Virus record (IMG/VR): IMGVR_UViG_3300025101_000261
Span: 1 to 20,025 of that record
Direction: 5' to 3' (one strand)
DNA: 20,025 nt
Source: a virus
The notes under the pieces are model-generated. The model worked only from the letters and a program-made list of their open reading frames with translations, made no database searches and was not told the origin of the DNA. This document shows, piece after piece, positions 14,289 to 19,801 of the stretch. Position numbers and translations under genes: made by a program. The number at the start of each line of letters is the position of its first letter. Within the stretch, counting starts at the first letter, position 1.

Positions 14289-14383
14289 GATACAAGGTAA
14301 AAGAAACAAACCTTAGTAAATTAAAAAAATATATTCTTGAAACTTTAAAAAAGCAAGAGATAAAAAATAAAAAGAATGAGTAA
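14285..14383 (+). CDS. Tiny Lys-rich ORF (32 aa)
   Basis: This ORF starts at an ATGA overlap with the connector stop and ends 8 nt inside the following fibre gene. The product is short and very basic, with a likely single helix (LSKLKKYILETLKKQEIKNK). Coupling at both ends and the lack of any other gene in this gap make translation plausible, but its small size and simple composition leave doubt. No function can be assigned. Confidence 0.35.
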   Translation: MRYKVKETNLSKLKKYILETLKKQEIKNKKNE

Positions 14384-15266
14384 TCCGATTTTAGCATTAA
14401 TCCCAAGCGGATATAGAGCCACAGAGGTTTATTCTGTATTGCCAAGTGATGGTACTGGGGACTTTACTTTTGCAAGGACTGGCGAAGCTACAAGAGTGCG
14501 TAACGATGGACTTATAGAAACTGTTGCTACAACTGTACCAAGGCTTGATTGGTTAAATAGTGATTGTCCTAATTTACTTATAGAAGCAGCAGCCACAAAC
14601 TCACAACAATACTCTGAATTGTCTACTGGTAAAACTTTAACTGGTGCTACACTTACAGATAATAACTCAATAGCACCTACTGGAGAGAAAAAGGCTATGG
14701 AGTTAAAAGAAGATACAAACAACAGTAGACATAGATTTTATGTTGGCGGTGTGCTATCTACAACAAGTGGAACTCAATATACTCTAAGTTTGTTTGTTAA
14801 AAAACAAAGCGACAATAGATTTATATTTATAAATGCTGGTGCTTTTATGGGGGTTAGCGGCTCTTTCAACTTAGATACTCAAGCTGTTACTGGAAATGTA
14901 CAACTATTTGAAACTTATCCAAATGGTTGGTATAGAATAGGTATAACAGCCACAGCAACTGCAACACACACAAGCGGTTACTTTGTGCAATTACAACAAG
15001 GTACATCTGATGCAGATTACACTGGAGATGGTAGTTCAGTACTTGTTTGGGGTTTACAATTTGAAGAAAGTGGGCTGTCAAGCTATATTGCTAACTTATC
15101 TTCTGGCTCAACTACAAGAAACGCAGATGTTTGCAGCATTACAACACCAAGCGGAGTGGTTAAGATAACAGAAACATTTGCAGACGATACAACAAACGTA
15201 ATAACAAGCATACCTGGTACTTATACAGTAAGCGAGGGTAAAATTAAAAAAGTTATAATGATATGA
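14376..15266 (+). CDS. Tail fibre / adhesin with carbohydrate-binding-like jelly roll
   Basis: The product has 296 residues. Residues about 30-75 carry a segment common in phage adhesins: FTFARTGEATRVRNDGLIE, then VPRLDW and CPNLLIEAAATN. Residues about 76-240 look like a jelly-roll carbohydrate-binding module (CBM4/9-like), with YTLSLFVKKQ, NGWYRIGITATATAT and VLVWGLQFEESGLSSYI. A Ser/Thr-rich C-terminal part ends with a basic KIKKVIMI. It likely binds host surface glycans. It is paralogous in arrangement to the gene at 15457: both start MSN with a short hydrophobic stretch and both have a TRV-N/R-x-x-G-x-x-E-T-V motif followed by LP/VPR. It ends with a 4-nt overlap onto the next gene. Confidence 0.6.
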   Translation: MSNPILALIPSGYRATEVYSVLPSDGTGDFTFARTGEATRVRNDGLIETVATTVPRLDWLNSDCPNLLIEAAATNSQQYSELSTGKTLTGATLTDNNSIAPTGEKKAMELKEDTNNSRHRFYVGGVLSTTSGTQYTLSLFVKKQSDNRFIFINAGAFMGVSGSFNLDTQAVTGNVQLFETYPNGWYRIGITATATATHTSGYFVQLQQGTSDADYTGDGSSVLVWGLQFEESGLSSYIANLSSGSTTRNADVCSITTPSGVVKITETFADDTTNVITSIPGTYTVSEGKIKKVIMI

Positions 15267-15457
15267 GTTACGGAAAAATTTACGAAACAACTTGGTGGGG
15301 AAATCCAAACGAAAATGGCTGGGGTGGCGTTTATTACGACCTTTCGGTAACAAGTGAAATACCAGATTTACTCTCAGCTTTACAAGTCAGAGCAACGTAT
15401 TACGAGAATGTTACTGGTACAACTGCAATATTAACATCTTTAGAAAATTGTGAATAA
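15263..15457 (+). CDS. Small protein between the two fibre genes (64 aa)
   Basis: The product is rich in aromatic residues and Gly at its N-terminus (MSYGKIYETTWWGNPNENGW, then GGVYYDL), followed by SEIPDLLSALQVRATYYENVTG. It overlaps the upstream fibre by 4 nt (ATGA) and shares a base with the start of the downstream fibre. Coupling to both suggests it belongs to the same receptor-binding module, perhaps as a fibre chaperone or an accessory structural piece. I do not recognise a family. Confidence 0.55.
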   Translation: MSYGKIYETTWWGNPNENGWGGVYYDLSVTSEIPDLLSALQVRATYYENVTGTTAILTSLENCE

Positions 15458-16824
15458 TGAGTAATCTATTAAGTAAAGCAAGTATAATACTGACACCTAC
15501 CGCCTATGCGGAAAACACTTTATTTCCAGTCAAACCGCCAAAAACAATTGGAGATAACTCTATTGTAAATGGAGATTTTGCTACTGACAGCAACTGGACT
15601 AAAGGAGATGGATGGTCTATTAGTGGTGGGGTTGCAAGTTCTGACGGATCACAGAGTGGTTTTTCTCTTTTATCACAAACCATAGATGGAACATTTAATA
15701 ACCTACAAGATTATGAAGTTACTTATACAATAACTTCTTATACCTCTGGCAGTGTTTGTATCATAGGTTTTACTGGTGGTGGCTCAGATGCTTATGGCAC
15801 AAACAGAACTGAGGCTGGTACTTACACAGAAATAATAAGAGCTAATGGAAATACTGCTGTATCTATTAGAGTAAACCCAGGTGGAAAAAACCCAGCTTTT
15901 GTTGGCTCGGTAGATAATGTAATTGTGAAAAAAATATCAAAAGCCGACTTTACAACTCAAACTCGTTCTAATAAAACAAGGGTAAACGAGAGTGGAAATG
16001 TAGAAACTGTTGATGCTGCGTTACCAAGAATTGACTATACTGGTGGAGTAGGACATATTTTGTTTGAGCCACAATCAACTAATTTATTTTTAAATTCAGC
16101 TACTTTATCAACACAAGGCGTTACTACAACTGCTGCAAGTCATACTGTTTCATTTTATGGCACTGGCTCAATTACTTTAAGTGGTACACATAGTGCGACA
16201 ATTAATGGTACTGGTGCTAATAATAGGGTTAGTTTAAGTTTTACGCCCTCAAGTGGAACATTAACTTGTACAGTTAGTGGATCTGTTACAAATGCACAAA
16301 TTGAAGCTTTATCTTACGCCACTTCTTACATACCAACGACAAGTGGAACAGTAACAAGGACAAGTTCTTCGTCAGCTATAAGTGGTGGTTTATTGGAATT
16401 TATAAACTCGTCAGAGGGTGTTTTATATGTGGAAGCGGCTGCACTTGCTAACGATGGAACTACAAGAAACATAGCTTTAACGGACAACTCAATAAGCAAT
16501 AGGGTTTGTTTAGAATGGGATGAAACAAGCAATGTTATAAAAGGGTTTGTTGTTGATGGTGGGGGGCAACAAGCAACATTGTCCTATACAGCACCAGATT
16601 TGACACAGTATAATAAAATCGCTTTAAAATATAAGGCTAATGATATGGCACTTTGGTTTAATGGTAGTGAAGTAGCAACAGACACATCTGGTACTATGCC
16701 CAGCGGAATGTTTGTTTTTGAAACAAATAGAGGCGACCAATTCGAATTTAACGGAAAAATAAAATGCCTTGCAGTATATAAAGAAGCATTAACAGACGCA
16801 GAACTAACTTGTTTAACAACATAA
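15457..16824 (+). CDS. Tail fibre / receptor-binding protein with CBM-like and LamG-like domains
   Basis: The product has 455 residues. Residues about 33-158 resemble a carbohydrate-binding jelly roll (NSIVNGDFATDSNWTKGDGW at the start, ending SVDNVIVKKI). Residues about 164-212 repeat the adhesin segment seen in the gene at 14376 (TRVNESGNVETVDAALPRID, then ILFEPQSTNLF). Residues about 228-302 are a beta module with VSFYGTGSITLSG and YATSYIPTTSGTVTR, a pattern widespread in phage adhesins. Residues about 310-455 resemble a concanavalin/LamG-like lectin domain (VLYVEAAAL, ALKYKANDMALWFNGSEVAT, CLAVYKEALTDAEL). The modules suggest glycan recognition on the host surface. It lies in the operon that leads into lysis. 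Confidence 0.65.
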   Translation: MSNLLSKASIILTPTAYAENTLFPVKPPKTIGDNSIVNGDFATDSNWTKGDGWSISGGVASSDGSQSGFSLLSQTIDGTFNNLQDYEVTYTITSYTSGSVCIIGFTGGGSDAYGTNRTEAGTYTEIIRANGNTAVSIRVNPGGKNPAFVGSVDNVIVKKISKADFTTQTRSNKTRVNESGNVETVDAALPRIDYTGGVGHILFEPQSTNLFLNSATLSTQGVTTTAASHTVSFYGTGSITLSGTHSATINGTGANNRVSLSFTPSSGTLTCTVSGSVTNAQIEALSYATSYIPTTSGTVTRTSSSSAISGGLLEFINSSEGVLYVEAAALANDGTTRNIALTDNSISNRVCLEWDETSNVIKGFVVDGGGQQATLSYTAPDLTQYNKIALKYKANDMALWFNGSEVATDTSGTMPSGMFVFETNRGDQFEFNGKIKCLAVYKEALTDAELTCLTT

Positions 16825-16826
16825 TT

Positions 16827-17159
16827 ATGAAAATAGGAAAATACGAATTTAAAGATAAAGAAACTGCTGAGGCTAAAATAAAAGCTTTAGGAGTAGATAA
16901 AGACGAACAAGGTAACGAGTACCCTACACACTCACACGCTGTAGTTAAATTAGGTAATATTATTTTAGAGCAAGGCGAATATGACGAAGAAGGCGAAGAA
17001 ATAAAAGCACCAGTACTTAGCAACAAGTACCACTTAGATGTTATGTGGGTAGGCTTAGATGAACACCCTTATGGCTGGAAGTCAAATGCAGTAGGTAATA
17101 TAGATGGAAACGGAGTACACAGTTTTTATGGTGTGGACTATCAAACAAATAAAATGTAA
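16827..17159 (+). CDS. Conserved-type small protein (110 aa), unknown function
   Basis: I chose the ATG at 16827 over one 18 nt upstream because it lies 2 nt after the fibre stop and gives the compact start MKIGKYEFKDKETAEAKIKA, which I recognise from flavobacterial phages. The product continues with YPTHSHAVVKLGNIILEQG and an acidic loop, then HLDVMWVGLDEHPYGW, and ends near FYGVDYQTNKM. It is soluble, with several His (THSH, YHLD, DEHPY) that could bind metal. It sits between fibre and lysis genes. A tail-associated role is possible from position, but there is no clear family function. Confidence 0.6.
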   Translation: MKIGKYEFKDKETAEAKIKALGVDKDEQGNEYPTHSHAVVKLGNIILEQGEYDEEGEEIKAPVLSNKYHLDVMWVGLDEHPYGWKSNAVGNIDGNGVHSFYGVDYQTNKM

Positions 17160-17257
17160 TGGTAAAAGGACTTAGATACTTAGCAGACAAAATAGAAAAC
17201 TTGCAATTTTATCTTATTGCTAAATGGAATGCTTTTTTAAAAGGCTTAATGTTATGA
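17159..17257 (+). CDS. Tiny ORF (32 aa) before the holin-like gene
   Basis: This ORF shares a base with the preceding stop (TAATG) and overlaps the next start by 4 nt (ATGA). The product MVKGLRYLADKIENLQFYLI... continues with AKWNAFLKGLML; it is a single amphipathic helix with hydrophobic faces and Lys/Arg. The tight couplings at both ends argue for real translation. It may act with the neighbouring lysis genes, but nothing in the sequence shows a function. Confidence 0.45.
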   Translation: MVKGLRYLADKIENLQFYLIAKWNAFLKGLML

Positions 17258-17427
17258 ATTTGCAAGACGTGAGATTGTACTTATTTAATCTAATTACTTT
17301 GGGAATTAGCTTTACCGCTGTGGAAAATAGCCTTAAGATCATACTTCTTTTGGCTTCTATTGTTTATACAATTCAAAAGATATACGCAACATACAAGAAA
17401 AAGAATGAAGCTGACAAAGAACTTTAA
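17254..17427 (+). CDS. Small two-helix membrane protein, holin-like
   Basis: I placed the start at 17254, where ATGA overlaps the previous stop, rather than at the longer in-frame ATG at 17224. The 57-residue product has two hydrophobic segments, about 8-22 (LYLFNLITLGISFTA) and about 27-45 (SLKIILLLASIVYTIQKIY), with a charged C-terminus (KKKNEADKEL). Two helices in under 60 residues, directly before an endolysin, match a small class II-type holin or a pinholin/antiholin partner. Its 3' end overlaps the endolysin start by 23 nt. A second, 3TM-type holin candidate follows the endolysin, so this one may be a partner. Confidence 0.55.
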   Translation: MNLQDVRLYLFNLITLGISFTAVENSLKIILLLASIVYTIQKIYATYKKKNEADKEL

Positions 17428-17815
17428 TCTAAGCGAGTTTGAGTGCAAAGGCAATCTTGAGGGGTGTTATTGTAGGCTTTCAGATGATATATATAGAAAC
17501 ATCAAAGAACTCGCAGAAAATCTACAAATTGTTAGGGATGAATTACAAGAGCCTATAAAAATAAATAGTGCTTATAGGTGTGAAGCTTGGAATGGTATAA
17601 ATGGTGGCACATTAAAATCACAACACTTGCAAGGAAAAGCTGCTGACATAGTAGTAAAAAACTTTACGCCAGACGAGGTTGCAAATGCCATTGAGAAATT
17701 ACAACAAGGTGGGTTTATAAAATGTGGTGGCTTAGGTAGGTATGACACCTTTACACACATAGACATTAGAGGAACAGAAGCACGATGGGATTTTAGAAAA
17801 AACAACAATGCCTAA
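17405..17815 (+). CDS. Endolysin, M15-family zinc peptidase
   Basis: The start at 17405 gives MKLTKNFNLSEFECK, the typical opening of this family, in preference to an upstream in-frame ATG at 17360. The 136-residue product has the M15 peptidase motifs SAYRCEAWNGINGG, SQHLQGKAADIV (His74, Asp81) and THIDIRG (His118, Asp120). These supply three zinc ligands and an HxD pair. It should cleave peptide bonds in the peptidoglycan stem, near D-Ala or the cross-bridge. There is no signal peptide, so it needs a holin to reach the wall. It overlaps the small membrane protein gene by 23 nt and the 3TM holin by 8 nt, so the three form a lysis cassette. Confidence 0.85.
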   Translation: MKLTKNFNLSEFECKGNLEGCYCRLSDDIYRNIKELAENLQIVRDELQEPIKINSAYRCEAWNGINGGTLKSQHLQGKAADIVVKNFTPDEVANAIEKLQQGGFIKCGGLGRYDTFTHIDIRGTEARWDFRKNNNA

Positions 17816-18260
17816 AAAGAAGTTTAAAGACACGACAGTAGGTAAGCTTTTACTTGGTGCTGCAAAGGTAATTAACCCAGCTTTAGGTAATGTGCTTGAG
17901 GGCGTTATATCTCCAAGCGAAGCGATCAAAGAAATAACTAAGTCCGATATATCGACAGAGGACAAGATAAAACTTCAGCAATTAATACACGAGCAACAAA
18001 ACAAAGAGATTGAAGAAACTACAAAGCGTTGGGTAAGCGACAACGCCACTGACAGCTATCTTACACGCAATATAAGACCCCTTACACTTGCCTTTTTAAC
18101 GCTTACACTATTTATATACATAATTTTAGATAGTTCACTACAAGGCTTTAAAATAGACGCTAATTGGATTGACTTACTTTCTTCTTTATTACTACTTGTT
18201 TATGGTGGTTATTTTGGTATGCGTTCTGCTGAGAAAATTACTAAGAACTGGAAAAAGTAG
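17808..18260 (+). CDS. Holin, 3TM-type family (Holin_3TMs-like)
   Basis: The product has 150 residues. The N-terminal part (about 1-75) is soluble and helical: KVINPALGNVLEGV, then SPSEAIKEITKSDISTEDK, then EEQ-like charged helix. Then comes RWVSDNATDSYLTRNIRP, a transmembrane segment at about 91-107 (LTLAFLTLTLFIYIILD), a second at about 120-136, and the tail YFGMRSAEKITKNWKK. The 'D-S-x-L-x-R-N-I-R-P' and 'F-G-x-R-S-x-E-K' motifs match the GTA/3TM holin family. It would permeabilise the inner membrane for the endolysin encoded just upstream (8-nt overlap). Only two strong membrane segments are clear, and the third may be weak or absent. Confidence 0.7.
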   Translation: MPKKKFKDTTVGKLLLGAAKVINPALGNVLEGVISPSEAIKEITKSDISTEDKIKLQQLIHEQQNKEIEETTKRWVSDNATDSYLTRNIRPLTLAFLTLTLFIYIILDSSLQGFKIDANWIDLLSSLLLLVYGGYFGMRSAEKITKNWKK

Positions 18261-18328
18261 TATTCTGTTTTTTTTTCTTAAATTTAATTAATAACTTTGA
18301 ACTTTTTATTATAGAATTATGGTATGCT

Positions 18329-18346
18329 TAAATATATATATATTTA
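18329..18346 (+). repeat. Perfect 18-nt AT palindrome
   Basis: TAAATATATATATATTTA reads the same on both strands. It lies about 24 nt after the predicted start of the leader and ends where the first AGGGAAAC repeat begins. It could be an operator, but an alternating TA core can also arise by slippage. Confidence 0.6.
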
Positions 18347-18385
18347 GGGAAACATAAACAGATAAAGAAAGGGAAACAAAAACAG
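18346..18385 (+). repeat. Pair of AGGGAAACAWAAACAG direct repeats
   Basis: AGGGAAACATAAACAG (18346-18361) and AGGGAAACAAAAACAG (18370-18385) are 15/16 identical and 24 nt apart start to start. They directly follow the palindrome. This spacing fits two sites on roughly the same helix side for a DNA-binding protein. Confidence 0.7.
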
Positions 18386-18430
18386 TTATAATAAAATAAT
18401 GACTTCTGCGGTCTATTCTAATTTGGGGCA

Positions 18431-18829
18431 ATGCCTAAAAAAACACAAAAATACTGGAAGAATAAGATAGATAAAGTGTTTCACGAATACATAAGGCGCA
18501 GAGATGTAGACAACAAAACTGGTTATTGTAATTGTATAAGCTGTGGTAAAACAATACATTTCTCTGAAAGTGATGCTGGACACTTTATAAGTAGAAAGTA
18601 TTTGATCACGAGATATGACGAAAGGAACGTCAATTTACAGTGCCGAAAGTGCAATCGGTTTGAATATGGTAGGCAGTACGAATACAGTATAGCTTTGGGG
18701 CAAGAACTATCACAAGAACTATTACAGACCTCAAGAAGTGTCGTAAAGTACACAGATGCAGATTGGCGAGAAATATATGAAGAATTTAACGACAAATTAA
18801 ATGAAATAAAAAAGCATCAAAACTTTTAA
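18431..18829 (+). CDS. ninG: NinG-like recombination protein
   Basis: The product has 132 residues with lambda NinG (Rap) features. An N-terminal Lys-rich helix leads to a zinc-binding pair, CNCISCGK (Cys35, Cys38), then the signature DAGHFISRKYL (His51), RYDERNVNLQC, and a second pair QCRKCNR (Cys71, Cys74), followed by EYGRQYEYSIAL. NinG proteins act in phage recombination; Rap is a structure-specific endonuclease. The length is shorter than lambda's protein (about 200 residues). It lies apart from the lysis block after a gap of about 170 nt with repeats, and before the recombination-type genes at 19351 and 19801. The symbol is by family resemblance. Confidence 0.75.
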   Translation: MPKKTQKYWKNKIDKVFHEYIRRRDVDNKTGYCNCISCGKTIHFSESDAGHFISRKYLITRYDERNVNLQCRKCNRFEYGRQYEYSIALGQELSQELLQTSRSVVKYTDADWREIYEEFNDKLNEIKKHQNF

Positions 18830-18846
18830 GATATATATATAATACT

Positions 18847-18925
18847 TACCTTTGCTTAATATTCTATGTTTTTGTTTTATGGCTAACCAGCCCAATTGAG
18901 CCACTCTGTAAAGGGTGGTTTTTTT
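18847..18925 (+). ncRNA. Possible short RNA: -7 element to terminator
   Basis: TACCTTTG at 18847-18854 matches TAnnTTTG, and a terminator ends at 18925. A transcript from near 18861 would be about 65 nt and contain GGCTAACCAGCC, which can form a short hairpin. No clear -33 TTTG is present, so this is only a candidate. Confidence 0.2.
18899..18925 (+). terminator. Rho-independent terminator after the NinG-like gene
   Basis: CCACTC (18901-18906), loop TGTAAA, GGGTGG (18913-18918), then seven T. The stem has one T-G wobble and can extend by AG-TT. It separates the NinG unit from the next promoter. Confidence 0.75.
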
Positions 18926-18944
18926 GTTGCTTAAGTGTTTACAT

Positions 18945-18975
18945 TTTGTTTATTAAATTTTTTTTTGTAGCTTTG
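18945..18975 (+). promoter_or_regulatory. Bacteroidota-type promoter for the downstream operon
   Basis: TTTG at 18945-18948 and TAGCTTTG at 18968-18975 match the -33 and -7 elements with a 19-nt spacer. The start would be near 18982, about 15 nt before the ATG at 18997, the same layout as the moron promoter. Confidence 0.7.
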
Positions 18976-18996
18976 TGAAAACTTAAAACAAAGACA

Positions 18997-19212
18997 ATGA
19001 CATATAAAATGATTTCCTTACTTGATAGGCTTAAGCCTCAATACTCTGAAGAACTAAGCAGAGTTAATCTTAAATATCCAGATATTATTGCATCTATTTC
19101 AAACGATTTAGAAGAAGAAAGTTTAATACACAATCTTAGATACAGTACTATTTTGGATATTAAATTTGTTATAGGTGTAGACAACCCTTTTGTAATGTTT
19201 AAAGATTTATAA
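18997..19212 (+). CDS. Unknown protein (71 aa), first gene of the recombination operon
   Basis: The product begins MTYKMISLLDRLKPQYSEEL, continues with KYPDIIASISNDLEEESLI, and ends IGVDNPFVMFKDL. It is soluble and mostly helical. An in-frame ATG four codons on (MISLL) is an alternative start. A strong host-type promoter lies just upstream, so this is the leading gene of the operon containing the coiled-coil ORF, the gene at 19351 and the ssDNA-binding-like gene. First genes in such early operons are often regulators or anti-host factors, but no DNA-binding motif is clear here. Confidence 0.6.
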   Translation: MTYKMISLLDRLKPQYSEELSRVNLKYPDIIASISNDLEEESLIHNLRYSTILDIKFVIGVDNPFVMFKDL

Positions 19213-19213
19213 G

Positions 19214-19354
19214 ATGACACATTATCAAGACGTTAAAAGGGCAAGAAGCACAGAAACAATAGATTTTCTAAACGCACGAATAGAAGCCTTAGAAAGACGA
19301 GTAAAATACTTAGAACAAATAATAGAAATAGAACACTTAAACACAGAACAATGA
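19214..19354 (+). CDS. Small coiled-coil protein (46 aa)
   Basis: This ORF starts 1 nt after the preceding stop and overlaps the next start by 4 nt (ATGA). The product begins MTHYQDVKRARSTETIDF and then has a heptad pattern with leucine/isoleucine at a/d positions (FLNARIEALERRVKYLEQII), so it likely forms a short coiled coil. It is well coupled to both neighbours and fills the gap exactly, which supports translation. Short coiled-coil proteins like this are common in phage early operons. No specific role is visible. Confidence 0.6.
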   Translation: MTHYQDVKRARSTETIDFLNARIEALERRVKYLEQIIEIEHLNTEQ

Positions 19355-19758
19355 ATAGAGATAAACTAAAAGAACTTTATGAAAAATATAACTTAGACAA
19401 ATCGGACTTTTTTAAGCACCAGCACTACACGATCATTACAAGACAAGGTATTGACAAAATACAAGCCTTAGAACAAATGGTAGTAAACTATGAAGTAATT
19501 AGATGTGAGCCTAACTATGCAGTATTTAAAGCACTTGCAAGTAAGGATGGTAAAAGCATTGAAACCTTTGGTAGTGCGTTAAAAGGAGAGAGCTACAAAG
19601 ACGGAAACACTAACTCTTGGTATGTTGCAGAGATGGCAGAGAAACGAGCAATGAGTAGAGCTGTGCTTAAACTAACTGGCTTCTATGAGTTAGGAGTGTT
19701 TGGCGAGGATGAAAGCGAGAGTTTTAAGAAACCCAAAACAGAATACAAAACCTTATGA
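19351..19758 (+). CDS. Putative recombination-associated protein (possible ssDNA-annealing relative)
   Basis: The product has 135 residues. It starts MNRDKLKELYEKYNLDKSDF, contains HYTIITRQGIDKIQALE and a strand region YAVFKALASKDGKSIETFG, and then the motif SWYVAEMAEKRAMSRAVLKL (about residues 90-109) and ELGVFGEDES. An 'A-E-K-R-A-x-x-R-A-V-L-x-L' helix followed by an acidic 'EDES' is reminiscent of phage ssDNA-annealing proteins (Erf/Sak type), which carry a similar Arg/Ala helix and an acidic segment. This is a weak resemblance. It precedes a ssDNA-binding-protein-like gene, a common pairing. The C-terminus is basic (KKPKTEYK). I call it a probable recombination factor of unknown exact family. 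Confidence 0.4.
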   Translation: MNRDKLKELYEKYNLDKSDFFKHQHYTIITRQGIDKIQALEQMVVNYEVIRCEPNYAVFKALASKDGKSIETFGSALKGESYKDGNTNSWYVAEMAEKRAMSRAVLKLTGFYELGVFGEDESESFKKPKTEYKTL

Positions 19759-19764
19759 TTAATA

Positions 19765-19801
19765 TAAATAAACAAATAAATAAACTAAAATAAATAAACT
19801 A
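19765..19801 (+). repeat. Tandem 14-nt repeat with three TAAATAAAC units
   Basis: AAATAAATAAACTA occurs at 19774-19787 and again at 19788-19801, the last base being the A of the next ATG. A further TAAATAAAC lies at 19765-19773. The array fills most of the gap between two genes and may promote translation initiation or result from local duplication. Confidence 0.65.

Larger units (their letters stand above)
18261..18430 (+). promoter_or_regulatory. Intergenic region between lysis and recombination genes
   Basis: This gap holds TAACTTTG at 18292-18299 (a match to the -7 TAnnTTTG element, but with no clear -33 TTTG at the right distance), an 18-nt perfect AT palindrome at 18329-18346, and two copies of a 16-nt repeat. 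A T run at 18268-18276 after the holin has no strong hairpin. The downstream gene would have a leader of about 125 nt if the -7 site is used. Confidence 0.45.

Noticed and set aside
14983-15168. 61-residue + strand ORF in another frame inside the first fibre gene
   Set aside because: It lies wholly within the fibre gene's coding region, with no recognisable motif or coupling to other genes.
16809-17159. Longer start (16809) for the 110-residue protein
   Set aside because: It would overlap the fibre gene by 16 nt. The ATG at 16827 is just after the fibre stop and gives a familiar N-terminus.
17224-17427. Longer start (17224) for the small membrane protein
   Set aside because: The ATG at 17254 overlaps the preceding stop as ATGA, like other genes here, and removes a ten-residue extension that is unlike the rest of the protein.
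17360-17815. Longer start (17360) for the endolysin
   Set aside because: The extension is basic and lies inside the membrane-protein gene. The ATG at 17405 gives the usual family N-terminus.
18399-18470. 23-residue ORF overlapping the start of the NinG-like gene
   Set aside because: Short, no motif, and could be chance in an AT-rich leader. A regulatory upstream ORF is possible, but nothing supports it.
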